From: Monoplex corrugatus
Taxonomy: Eukaryota > Mollusca > Gastropoda > Littorinimorpha > Ranellidae
Reading direction: 5' to 3'
Assembly (NCBI GenBank): GCA_030674185.1
Contig: JAPXFY010000026.1
Span: 57,726,794 to 57,790,793, forward strand
DNA length: 64,000 nt
Below the pieces are notes generated by a model. It was not told where the DNA came from. It worked only from the letters and a program-made list of their open reading frames with translations, and searched no databases. Below, piece by piece: positions 10,405 to 21,118 of this stretch. Each line of letters opens with the position of its first letter. The stretch's first letter is position 1. A program made the translations under genes and the position numbers.

Positions 10405-12713
10405 TATAAAAACAGAAAAGAGTCCATGAGATAATACTAAAATTCAAATTGATTGCACCCTGATAAATAAAAGATTTAGAAATTCTTGTCTGACAGCAAA
10501 AACACTACTAGGTGCAGATTGCAACAGTGACCACAATCTAGGAATGGGAAGATTTAGGCTGAAACTACAGAAAAGAAAACAACCAAAAGTAACATCAAAC
10601 TAAACCTTGGACTCTTAAACACAGATGAAATGAGACATTAAATGTTTAACGTACATGTTCCAAACAAATTCAGTGCTCTGGAAGACGTTGGTGACAGTGA
10701 GGAACAATGGACAAAGTTGAGAAACACGATAAAAGAGACTTGTGACTTCAGCGCTAGATTTGATTTATCAAGATTTGCGCATAAATATGTAATATTTTTA
10801 TTTTAATCACCAGAGTTACAGAAAACAAAAAAGAACTGGATGACAAAAGAAGTTATAGGCTTGAAGGAAGAATGGAGGAGGGCAAAGGGAAAAGAGGAAA
10901 AATACAAACAGATAAACAAAGAAATCAGGAATAGGTGCAATGTAGCTAATGAAGCTTGGCTTGGAAACACAGTGCAAAGAAATAGAAGACTGACACAAAA
11001 CAGATCTTCAGAGTATGTAGAGAAGAATTGAAGAAATTGACCACAGGAAAAAGACATGCACATCAACTGGTCGCTTCAAATTGAAAGACAGTACGCTTAT
11101 GATGGAAAAAGACAAAATATTAGATGGATGGGGAGAGTACAACAAAGACATTTTTAACGATGACAGAAACGAAGAACACATTATAAGAAAGAACGTTGAA
11201 GGACCACCCATAACGAAAGATGAAGTTAGAGCAGCATTGAAACAGATGAAACCAGGAAAAGCTCCAGGACCAGACAGTATTACAACAGAATTGATAAAGG
11301 CCCTAGAAGATTTTGGTATTGAAAAAATAATGGTCCTCTTACATGAAATTTATGATACCGGAAAAATCCACAAAGATATATCAAAATCAATTTCTGTTGC
11401 ACTTCCAAAGAAAACAAGGGCTATAGAATGCAAACTCCATCGTACAATCAGCCTGGTGAGTCATTAAAAAATCCTATTAAGAATAATCATGATGAGGAAA
11501 AGGAACAGAATGAAAAGAGAAATAGCCGAAGAACAGTGTGGATTTGTCGATGGGAAAGGAACTATTCATGCCATACACATTCTAAGAACTATCATAAAGA
11601 GGTCAATCGAGTTGAAAAGGATATATATTCATGCTTTGTTGATTATACAAAGAATTTCCACTGGATAGGATATGAAGAATTGATCAACTAACTAGAAAGA
11701 CTCAGTATTGTTGGAAAAGATCTAATCTAAGAATAATCTGAAATATATATTGGGAACAAACAGCAGCAATGAGGATAGAAAACGATATAAGCTCTTTTCA
11801 AAATATCAAAAGAGGGGTAAGGCAGGGTTGTGTTCTGTTACCAGATTTGTTTTGACTTTACAGCGAAACCATCACGAGAGGCCCAGAATAATGCTCTGGG
11901 ATAAAGCTTGGATGAAAAATGATACGCAGATGACACCGTGGTAATCGCAGAAAATAAAAGGAACGTACATTACTTTGTGAATATGATAGAAATAGAAAGC
12001 AAAAATAAATGGTTGGAGCTAAACAGCAAGAAAACTGAAGTCAAAATAATCAGCAAAAAATCTGAAACCACTCATGCAAAATAAGAGCAAATGGTACAAC
12101 TTTGAGACAGGCTGATAAGTTTAAATATCTGGGAACGATCATCTGACAATGGTAGATGCACATCAGAAATAGCCAGCAGAATCGGCCGAACCAAAACAGT
12201 ATTCAACAAGATTAAAAGCATTCTTACCAACAAGTGCCCATCAATTAACATCGGGTAGAGAGTTTTTGAATGTTATACAGAACCAATACTATCATACGGT
12301 TGTGAGGCGTGGACAGTCAACACGCAAAGCTAGAACAAGATTGAGGCAGCCAAAATGGGGTTTCAAAGAAGAATGTTGAGGGTTCCATGGACAGAAAAGA
12401 AAACAAACAAGACAGTCTTGATGGAGGCAGACACAAGACGATCATTGATAAAAAAGGTTAGGAAAAGACAAGCAACATCTCCAGGCCATTTTATGAGGAA
12501 AGGGAATTAGAGCACTTGGTCACAACAGGAAAGCTGAAGGGAAAGAGAACACCAGGAGACCCAGGGACAAAATATTGGACGGACTTGAGGTGGCTGTGGA
12601 CAGAGAGAGTGAAAGATGTAGTTGCGGCGACAGGGGATAGATTCATATGGAGGGCTATGATCGCCAACGCCATGTGGCAATGCACAGGATGATGATGATG
12701 ATGATGATGATGA
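10405..12713 (+). mobile_element. RTE element, 5'-truncated, in unit A
   Basis: Begins inside the endonuclease C-terminus (a degraded form of the NTKNQIDYILINKRF motif near 10435-10475). It runs through the RT N-region (KEVIGLKEEWRRAKGKEE; APGPDSITTELIKALEDFG at 11250-11315), a degraded palm with the ADDT motif near 11925-11940, and the C-terminus (RRMLRVPW near 12370, then MIANAM), ending in a (GAT)n tail at 12687-12713. Many frameshifts. It is at the same place, with the same 5' end, as the copy in unit D. A 60-bp foreign tail interrupts it at 10748-10806. Confidence 0.85.
10748..10806 (+). mobile_element. Minimal CR1/L2-type 3' tail inserted in the RTE copy
   Basis: CAGCGCTAGATTTGATTTAT, continued by ATCAAGATTTGCGC and an AT-rich tail, closely matches 60924-60990, the 3' end of the CR1/L2 element. 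Unit D reads straight through this point, so it arrived after A and D split. Confidence 0.65.
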
Positions 12714-13758
12714 CTCCCATTCTATCGATTTTAAATTCATGTAAAAGTCTTTAGCCATCAATGACTTGTTTTGACTATTGTATTATTACTGTTCACCTAT
12801 TTGCGTTACAATTTCAACCCATCTCTTTCTTCCACTCCCTGTACCCCCGCTCCACAATTTGTTTGTTCTTTGTTGCTCCTCTTTCCTACTTTTCTCATAT
12901 GATTGCCGTCAGTAATCTATAATGTAGGCCTACACTGTTATTGCTAAAGGTTGACTTGCACTTTCTTTATGTGTATCGGATTGGCCTATCTGCCTATATC
13001 TCATGCTTTTGAAATGCACATCCTCAACTGACATACACATGGACATAAATTTCTCATTTCAACTTTTTATAACTGCTATGATGTGGTATACGTTATAGTT
13101 AATCTGTTATCATAATTTTGTTAATTGACAATCTTGACCCCCTCTATTTTTCTTAATGCTTCCTTGATTTCCTCCCTTCTCTTTCTTTCTTTGTCCTTAA
13201 TTTGCTATTTCTTTTATTTTCAGATAAAATAGTAATACAACTTCTATCAATAATGCTATTCTATTGATGTTATTCTTGTTGTTATTGTCAGGGGTTCACA
13301 TGCATTTACTTTCATGTGTGTGCTGTTGTCGCTTATGCTTTTACTAAGTGCATGACCCGTTGACATATGTGTGGTCAGTTTGTTTTCACAAATCATACTT
13401 TGATACGTTTCGCAATTTATATTTCATTTAGTTATTATTATTCATTTATGTGTGTTCATTTCATGCTTATAATTTGTGTGTAGAGTAGCAAGGAATAGCT
13501 GTAAAACAAGTTCGATGGGGCCTCATGTCACTATTGTTAAGTATTAACGTGTTCTGTAATCTGACGTATTTGTTTTTCATCCCCAACTACCTTTAAGTTC
13601 TAATGCATCTGGTACCTAGAAAACTTTCATTAATGCAAAGTGACCTAAACATGTTGGTTATGTTGATATAAGGTTTCTCACAGGACAAAATATGTATCGA
13701 ACGTGACCATTTAATGCATTTGGAATGGTACTGTAAAGCAAGAGGGAAACTAGTTTTG
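12714..13758. repeat. Receptor unit A, segment between RTE and minisatellite
   Basis: Collinear with 41251-42315 in unit D over its whole length; its first part matches 18545-18880 in unit B, where no RTE precedes it. AT-rich, with no supported reading frame. Confidence 0.8.
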
Positions 13759-13759
13759 A

Positions 13760-14580
13760 TAGCGATTCGTCTTCCTGGTAAGAACCAACTGACACCTTAC
13801 AGTGATTCTTCTACCCGGTGAGAACCAACAGAAAACTTAAATTGGTTGTCTGATAAAAACAAACAGACACTATTACATTGATTTTTCTGCCTGATAAAAA
13901 CCAACAGAAACCTTGCATTGATTGTCTGGCAAGAACCAACAGACACCTTACATTGATTCTTAGCCCTGATAAGAACCAACAGACTCAGATCCTTACCTTG
14001 ATTCTCTGTCTGTTAAGAACCATCAGACACTTTATAATTATTGATTCTTCTCCCTGGTAAGAACCAAAGGACACTTTACATCAATTCGTCTGCCCGGTAA
14101 GAATCAAGACAGCTTACACTGATTCTTCTCCCTAGTAAGAACCAACAGACACCTTACATCGATTTTTCCATCTAGTAAGAATCAACCGACACTTTACATT
14201 GATTGTCTGGTATGAATCAGCAGATACCTTACATTGATTCTTCTGCCTGGTACAAACCAACCAACACTTTACACTGATTGTCTGGCAAGAACCAACAGAC
14301 ATCTATATTGATTCTTCTGCCGGGTAAGAACCATAAGAAATCTAACATTGATTCTTCTCCTTGGTAAGAACCAACAGACACCTTACAATGATTCTTTTGT
14401 CTTGTAAGAACCAGCAGACACCTTACACGATTCTTCTGCCTGGCAAGAAACAACAGACGCCTTACATTGATTCGTCTCCCCAGTAAGAACCAACAGATGT
14501 CTTACATTGATTCTTCTTTCTAGTAAAATCCTATAGACATCTTACGTTGGTTCTTCTGCCTGGTAAGAATAGACAGATTT
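13760..14580. repeat. 40-bp minisatellite upstream of the receptor (unit A)
   Basis: About 21 imperfect units in two lengths: a 40-bp form (TTGATTCTTCTGCCTGGTAA, then GAACCAACAGACACCTTACA) and a 35-bp form with TTGATTGTCTGG at the front. Related arrays lie at 18880-19395, 29930-30085 and 42320-42555. Most units contain a GGTAAGAA block resembling a 5' splice site. Confidence 0.9.
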
Positions 14581-14955
14581 ATTGCATTACTCTATAAGTA
14601 GGAAACTTTAAAAACTTTCAGAGATTTAGAGATTATTGCAAGTAGAAATTGCAAAATTTCTTAAGTGTGTCCATGCAGACTCCATGCAGCACGACAGAAA
14701 ATTGATTACATGTCACGTACATTGTTTGAAGGAAAGTAAGTGTGACACAGACAAAAAGCAAACCATGATTCAAATAACTTAATCTTTCTCAATACTTGAC
14801 ATCACTCAGCAATCTGCCAATGATATGGAAGTTATTTGAATGTGAAACACGATTCAAAACAATGGAGCAGCCTGAAAATTGATGAAACTTGTTTTGAGTT
14901 TTTGTGAATAGTGCTTTATCAATTTAAACAAAAATAGTAAAATAGCTCAGTCGTC
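14581..14955 (+). promoter_or_regulatory. Receptor promoter and 5' leader, TATA-like box at 14593
   Basis: TATAAGTAG at 14593-14601 lies 363 bp before the receptor ATG. The copy at 30086-30459 keeps the whole block with TATAAATAG at 30096, 364 bp before its ATG, and the two align nearly end to end. Transcription would be expected to start about 30 bp downstream, near 14623. Promoter activity is inferred from position and conservation. Confidence 0.55.
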
Positions 14956-16083
14956 ATGAATGCATCTTATGCTAGCGCTATGTTGACTACTACTTCAACA
15001 GTGAAATTCAACTACTTTAACGGTGTTGTTCCTGAAGACCCAGATGGCTGCATTGTTTTGAATGTCACTACAGAATTTATTCCATGGGATAATCCTCACA
15101 ATTTGATCAGCAGATCAGTGGCAAGTACATGGAGCAGTATTGTCTATAGTATATTTCTGCCATTACTTTTTCTCATCAGCTTTCCTTGTAACATTCTTAG
15201 CACAGTGATTTTCTTCAGACATGGGATCAAAGAGCGAATCAATTTGTGTCTGTTCTTTCTGTCACTGGCGGACTTGATCTACATGCTGCAGGTATTTTGT
15301 CATTACGCAGACCGGATATATCTTGAGCTGACTCACCAGCCCTTCCGAGGAGCCTTGATCCAGTTCATGCTGAAGAATTATCTCTCTGGACTGTTTGGTT
15401 TTGGCTGGGCATCATCCTGGATAACCACCATCATTGCTTGTGAGCGATGTTTCTGTGTGGTGAGTCCATTACGTTCTCAGACCGTGCTGAAAACAAAGGC
15501 CATGTGGTTCATCATCCTACTGCCCTCCATTGTCCTCATTGGTGTCTTCTTTGTGATAAATGCCAAGTGGGACATTGTGTGTGTCTTCTATCCTTCAGAC
15601 AACACAACTCAGCACTCCTTGTACCCCAGTGACTTCTACCTGCGTAACAAGGATGTGATTGACACATTAGACTCTGTAATGTTTGGACTAATTATTCCAC
15701 AGTTTTGTGTTATCACCGTCACTATCGCCACCATAATCACTGTTATCAAGCTCAAGTCAATGACAGAATGGAGAGAAAAGTCATCTTTAGTTGCTGCTGC
15801 AATGTCCAGCCGTGACGTGGCTCTGACGAGGATGCTGGTAGGAACGTCTGTCCTCTTCATCATCTCTTTTATTCCACGTTCTTTTATGCGCATTGCCATG
15901 TTGTTTGTTCAAGGTCTTGGTTTGGGGGGACATTTGTACAATATATACAGGTTTCTCATGAACACTGCCACGCTGTTCAATTTCATCAATTCCTCCTTGA
16001 ATTTTCCTGTATATTGTTTCTTTGGTTCCAAATTCAGAAGGACGCTTAAAACACTCTTTGTAAAACACAAGTTGCAAGCCTGA
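14956..16083 (+). CDS. Rhodopsin-class 7TM receptor, intronless, 375 aa
   Basis: A plasma-membrane G-protein-coupled receptor; the ligand is unknown. The N-terminus (1-60) has possible N-glycosylation sites at N2, N36 and, in loop 2, N216. Seven hydrophobic segments lie at about 62-86, 94-116, 146-168, 182-202, 238-265, 290-316 and 333-356. Class-A landmarks are present in variant form: SLADL in TM2 (103-107), ERC at 163-165 in place of DRY, Pro248 in TM5, FIPRS in TM6 in place of CWxP, and NFPVY at 349-353 in place of NPxxY. A loop-2 Cys (C209) exists but no Cys stands at the usual start of TM3. The ATG is chosen because the upstream block and start are conserved in the copy at 30460. The length suits a compact peptide or chemosensory-type receptor. 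The style resembles large molluscan receptor expansions; that is recall, not a search result. Confidence 0.9.
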   Translation: MNASYASAMLTTTSTVKFNYFNGVVPEDPDGCIVLNVTTEFIPWDNPHNLISRSVASTWSSIVYSIFLPLLFLISFPCNILSTVIFFRHGIKERINLCLFFLSLADLIYMLQVFCHYADRIYLELTHQPFRGALIQFMLKNYLSGLFGFGWASSWITTIIACERCFCVVSPLRSQTVLKTKAMWFIILLPSIVLIGVFFVINAKWDIVCVFYPSDNTTQHSLYPSDFYLRNKDVIDTLDSVMFGLIIPQFCVITVTIATIITVIKLKSMTEWREKSSLVAAAMSSRDVALTRMLVGTSVLFIISFIPRSFMRIAMLFVQGLGLGGHLYNIYRFLMNTATLFNFINSSLNFPVYCFFGSKFRRTLKTLFVKHKLQA

Positions 16084-16409
16084 AAGACTGGAAACAGTAA
16101 AAATTAAAAAATACAAGGTTTGTATCCTAATCAGTCTTTAAGTGAATATGAGAAAGGGTATGAGGGAAACTGAAAACTGGAACTAGACGTGTTTCACATG
16201 TACAAAAGAAAAAGGAATGCTTACAATGCACAGATGGTACATAATTTACACGAAAACTCATATTTTTCACAACAACATGTTTTGATCTAGTACCAGTTTT
16301 ATTATATTTTCTCCTAGGATCTATAAAAAAAACGTTTTCTTGAAACAGTATTATCCCATCAACTGTCGTTACCAAAGTTACAGAGAGAGCCAGAAAAATT
16401 ATCTGCTGT
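16084..16409. repeat. Receptor unit A, 3' flank
   Basis: The part from about 16140 on is repeated at 25170-25440 with over 90% visible identity. No clear polyadenylation hexamer is seen just after the receptor stop. Confidence 0.7.
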
Positions 16410-16811
16410 CTCTGGAGCTTCAGTTTTTCATACAGAAGCATCTTTGGATTGTAGTCATCTTCCGTAAGGACAATTTGTCTTTTTCCAACAAAGGTGGTAT
16501 TTGAGATGTAATTCTTTACATGGCAAACCAAACTTCCTCAGAATTTGAAAGTTGGACATTTTATCTTAGCAGGTGATTTTTGAGATCTTCAGGACATCTC
16601 TGTTGGAGCTGTTCAGGTTGTTAAATGTGCCATCTGTAGGCAGTTCAAGTCTTGAAGTACTTAAAGTGCTCAAGACTACTTCTTTGTGCACTCCAACCTT
16701 ACTGGTCTGACTGATCATAGGGTTTTGCCACAACTTCTTAGTCAACTTTCCAGAGATGGTCTTGGACATGCGTAGTGCCACATCAGCATCAAGAGATCCA
16801 TGATTGCTCAC
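16410..16811 (-). mobile_element. LINE 3' fragment in the receptor unit
   Basis: The minus strand reads NHGSLDADVALRMSKTISGK, then LWQNPMIS and VGVHKEVVLSTL. This matches the RT thumb of animal non-LTR elements (YLGSTIS, RxGKA, VWxN, KVYxAVVLSTLL). Lower down, EDDYNPKMLLYEKLKL resembles the tail motif RIPKxLLYGEL. The same fragment occurs in unit C' (26427-26840), so it inserted before that duplication. Confidence 0.6.
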
Positions 16812-16914
16812 TGTACTGCCCCCTACAGATAGAATAATCAGAAAAACTTTTTAGTCATCATACCATTGACAATTTTACTAAAAGAGGAATAGTAAGAATA
16901 ACTGTCTAAAACTC

Positions 16915-16972
16915 TACCTACCAACCTACCTGCCTACCTACCTACCTACCTACCTACCTGCCTACCTATTCA
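16915..16972. repeat. (CTAC)n microsatellite
   Basis: Short run of CTAC/CTGC tetranucleotides in the 3' flank of unit A. Confidence 0.9.
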
Positions 16973-17084
16973 ATGGAAAAGACAATTGAGGTGCAGTAAA
17001 GAGGAAGCATTCGGACAAAAATTAAAAAAGTAGGAAAATATTGTTCTGTGGAGCTTTTAATTGATTTCAGTGTCTATCTTTCTA

Positions 17085-17112
17085 TCTTTGTATCTTTCTA
17101 TCTTTGTATCTT

Positions 17113-17164
<52 letters not shown>

Positions 17165-17318
17165 CCTATCTATCTACTATCTATTATTATGTATGTATGT
17201 ATGTATCTATCTATCTGTGTGTCTGTGTGTCTGTCTGTCTATCTATTTATCTGTCTGTCTATTTATGTATCTGTGTGTGTGTGTCTTTCTACCTATCAAT
17301 TTGTCTACGTGTCTATCC

Positions 17319-17369
<51 letters not shown>

Positions 17370-17482
17370 ATCTATCTACCTGTATGTCTGTCTGTCCGTC
17401 TATTTATATATCTGTCTGCCTGTCTGTCTTGTGTCTATCTATCTACTTATCTGTCTGTTTGTCTGTCTATCTGTCAATCTGT
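17085..17482. repeat. (ATCT)n/(GTCT)n compound microsatellite
   Basis: About 400 bp of TCTA/TCTG tetranucleotides. It is open in three plus frames only because the period is not a stop-containing one. The homologous, shorter array in unit C' is at 27485-27605. Confidence 0.95.
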
Positions 17483-17944
17483 CTATATCGTAAAACAAAA
17501 CATTAAAAAGTACCTTGTTTGTAAATTATCCTTTTCAGTATAAAAACACTACGTTTCGAGCCAGGCCCTTTGTCAAGTGAAAGAGAAGTGGAAAATAAAT
17601 TGACAGAGCAGTACTGAAAACAGTTCAAGGAAAGAGGGGACAGAGTGAGTGAGTGTTACTCAGGATAGACAATAGAGAAATTCTCAGTAAAAACCAAACT
17701 TATAGTGACAGAGCAGAACTGAAAACAATTCAAACGTAGACCATAGAGTTACATGAAAACAAGGAAGGGGTGCGGATGGGGTGAGGGAGAAGAGGGAGAA
17801 AACAGTAGGGACTAGTAGAACAAGGAAAGGATCCGGGCACCACAACACGTCGGCAGTTCTGGGCCTGGACTTGAAATGTGTTTTTATACTCCAAAGGATC
17901 ATTTACAAACAAAGTACTTTTTAATGTTTTTGTTTTACCCTCAA
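17483..17944. other. Spacer between units A and B
   Basis: Two related 40-bp phrases around GACAGAGCAGAACTGAAAAC occur at 17600 and 17706. No gene is seen. Confidence 0.5.
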
Positions 17945-18879
17945 ACAACGAACGACACAGAAACAACAGCAATGACTAACACTCTACCAACACAGAAAAT
18001 CAGTGATCACACTGTCACACAGATACCACCGCACTCATAAGACTATAAGTGATTCCACCATCACTCTGCAAGATGTCCCATTCACACTGCTAGCATGAAC
18101 ACGAAACCAATGATCAACAATGCATGTGACCAGGAATCCATCATAAACCCTGACACAGATATTACCAACAGCAGTGAGGGTACTTTCCAAGAGATAAACG
18201 CGTAAAAATTAACACATCATTTGCTGAAAACACATAAGCCTACACAGACAGAGACATCGAATTGGACAATAAAGACTCATTAGATAATAACACAAACAAG
18301 AACAATAAAGACACACAAACCGTATATTGCCCACCAACATCAAGTCATGCACATTACTAAACAACTTTAAATGAATGCTTCACAAATATCTGATTGAAAT
18401 ATCGTAAATGATTTTCTAAGTAAATCTTCTTTCCTAGATCTACATGCTTTGTGCTAATATAATCTTTTGTGGGCCATATTCATCTCGCTTTTATGCAATT
18501 ATCTTTCTGTATCAAAAACACTCACTTTTTGTCTTTACTCTGTCTCTATTGATTTAAGTAAATGTGAAAATATTTAGCCATTTATTACTTGTTTGCTATT
18601 GTATGTGCTACGGTTCATCTGTTTGCATCATAGCAATACATTTGTCAAGTCATCCCCTCTTTTTCTCTCTGTCCCCCACCCTAACTTTGGTTGGTCTTTG
18701 TTGCTTCTTTTACTTTCTTTTCTCATATGCTTGCATGTTAGTATTCTGTAATATAGGCCTATTATTGTTGTTGTTAGAGTTTGACTTGCATTTGCTTTAC
18801 GTGAATCATGTTGGCTCATCTTCCTATTTTCTCATGCTTTTGTAATGCGCATGCTCGACTGACATACACATGGTGACTG
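17945..18879. repeat. Receptor unit B, upstream segment without RTE
   Basis: Matches unit A upstream DNA (about 9560-10150) and then, directly, the DNA that follows the RTE in unit A (12720-13020). The junction near 18510-18550 is therefore close to an RTE-free version of the locus. Confidence 0.8.
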
Positions 18880-19395
18880 GTAAAAAATCGAAAGACACCT
18901 TACACGGATTGTCTGGTGAGAACCAACATACTCCTTTCATTGATTCTTCAGCCAAGTAAGAAACAACAGACACCTTCTATTGATTTTTCTGCCTAATAAG
19001 AACCAATAGACACATTACAGTGTACATTGATTTTTCTGTCTAGTAAGAATCAACTGACAAATTACATTGATTCTTCTATCTGGTAAGAACCAACAGATAC
19101 CTTACATTGATTCTTCTGACTAGTAAGAAGCAACAGATACCTTACACTGATTTTTGTGTCTTGTAAAAACCAATAGGCACCTTACATTGATTCTTCTGCC
19201 TGGTAAGAGCCAACACATACACCTTACATTGATTTTTCTGTCTAGTAAGAAACAACAGACATCTAACATTGATTTTTCTGTCTATTAAGAACCAACACAC
19301 ATCTTACATTGATTCTTCTGCCAGGTAAGAACCATGGACACCTTACAGTGATTCTTCTGCCTGGTAGACCAATAGATATATTGCATATATTCTTC
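18880..19395. repeat. 40-bp minisatellite, unit B
   Basis: About 13 units of the same family as 13760-14580, mostly the 40-bp form. It runs directly into receptor coding sequence at about 19396. Confidence 0.9.
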
Positions 19396-19633
19396 TGCCT
19401 GTCCTCTTCATCATCTCTTTTATTCCACGTTCTTTTATGCGCATTGCCATGCTCTTTGCTTAAGGTCTTAGGTTTGGGGGACATTTGTATAATACATTCG
19501 CGTTTCTCATGACCACTGCCACGCTATTCACTTTCATCAATTCCTCCTTGAATTTTCCTGTTTACTGTTTCTTTGGCTCCAAATTCAGAACGACGCTTAA
19601 AACACTCTTTGTTAAACAAGAATTGCAAGCCTG
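19396..19633 (+). pseudogene. Receptor C-terminal remnant (unit B)
   Basis: Matches 15850-16083 of the intact receptor at about 90% or better, from inside TM6 (SVLFIISFIPRSF) to the stop codon and some 3' flank. Everything upstream, including the promoter block and TM1-5, is missing: the minisatellite is joined straight to TM6. A TAA has appeared at the VQGLG position and a base loss follows. Not functional. Confidence 0.9.
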
Positions 19634-19719
19634 AAAGACTGCAAACACTAAGAAGTCAAATACATGGTTTTATATCCTATACATGAATATGGGTGACGAT
19701 ATACTGTACATAATGATGA

Positions 19720-19948
19720 TAAGCACAGCAACAACAACACAACAACAACAACAGCAGGAACATTAACAACAATGATAATAACAACAACAGTGATGATGAT
19801 AATGATAATGATGATAACAATAACAACACACAACAACAACAATCACAATAATGATAATAGTAAAAACAATAATAATGATGATAATAATAATAATAATAAC
19901 ATAATAATAACAACAATAATAATGATGATAATAATAATAATAATAATG

Positions 19949-19981
<33 letters not shown>

Positions 19982-20125
19982 TAATACTAAAAAATAAATA
20001 ATAATAATAATAATAATAACATAATAATGATAATAATATGATGATGATGATGATGATGATGGATGATGATGATGATAATAATAACAATAATGATAATATT
20101 AATAATAACAGTAATAATAATAATC
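19720..20125. repeat. AAC/AAT/ATG trinucleotide-rich simple repeat
   Basis: About 400 bp of AAC, AAT and GAT triplets with interruptions. The Leu/Ser/Tyr-rich frames on either strand are artefacts of the triplets. Confidence 0.95.
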
Positions 20126-20169
20126 ACACTATACTAACGTCCATTGGTGCTTCTTTCTTCTCTATTGTC

Positions 20170-21010
20170 ACATTTTAAGGATGAGCAAATAAAGAGATAC
20201 GGCCTAAGGATGAAGAGATAAGGGTTAAGGATCAGGAGATCAGAGCTAAAGATGAGGAGATAAGGGCTAAAGAAAATGAGATAAGAGCTGAGGATAAAGA
20301 GATAAGGGCTAAGATAAGGAGATAGGGCTAAGGGCTAAAATGAGGAGATAAGGGCAAAGAATGAGAAATAAGGGTTATAAATGAGGAGGTAAAGGCTAAG
20401 AATAAGGAGATAAGGGCTATGGATGAGGAGATAAAGCTCAACGATGATGAGACAAAGGCTGAGGATACGGTAATAAGGGCTAAGGATGAAATATATGGGC
20501 TGAGGATGATGAGAAAAGGACTAAAGGTGATGAGATAAGGGCTAAGGATAATGAGATCAGGGCTAATAAGAGATAAGTATGAGGATAAAGTAATGATGGC
20601 TAAGGATAAGGAGATAAGGGCTAAGGACGATTGATAAGGACTAAGGTTGAGGAGATAAGGACTAAGGCTAAAGAAATTAGGGCTAACAATAAGGAGATGA
20701 AGGCTAATGATGAGGATTTCAGGGCTAAGGATGGGAGAGGTAAGTGCTAAGAATAAGGGGATAAGTGCTAAGGATGAGGAGATAAGGGCTAAAGATGAAG
20801 AGATAAGGGCTTTGGATAAGGAGACAAGAGACAAGGGTGGTGAAATAAGGGCTAACGACGAGGAGATGATGGTTAAGAATAAAGAGATAAGGACACGAGA
20901 GGAAGAGAAAATTCAGGTAAGCCCATGGAAAGTTGAAGTTATAGAAATGGGGATGAGTGACGCCATACAGGTAATGATCAAAGAAAGGGGACAGAAGCAC
21001 TAAGGATGAG
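20170..21010. repeat. 21-bp minisatellite (AAGGATGAGGAGATAAGGGCT)
   Basis: About 40 diverged units; one reading gives the heptad KDEEIRA. Frames are broken by indels except in 20707-21003, so coding is unlikely. GAGATAAG links it to the next two arrays. Confidence 0.9.
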
Positions 21011-21118
21011 GAGATAAGCTGGGGGAGATAACTTCTTTATCAGTACATCAGAACGTTTAAGGCAGAAGGTGGTAGAGTGATGTGTGAAGGGGTACGTATG
21101 ACGCGTGAGGAGATAAGA

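Noticed and set aside
13760..14580. CRISPR-like direct repeats
   Set aside because: The 35-40-bp units abut with graded divergence and no spacers; it is a minisatellite.
15636..16116. Minus-strand frames over the receptor
   Set aside because: Shadows of the receptor CDS, which has seven membrane segments and class-A motifs.
17048..17543. Three overlapping Ile/Tyr/Leu-Ser-rich frames in the ATCT array
   Set aside because: Microsatellite translation only.
19677..20087. Leu/Tyr/Ser-rich minus frame of 136 codons
   Set aside because: Trinucleotide repeat artefact.
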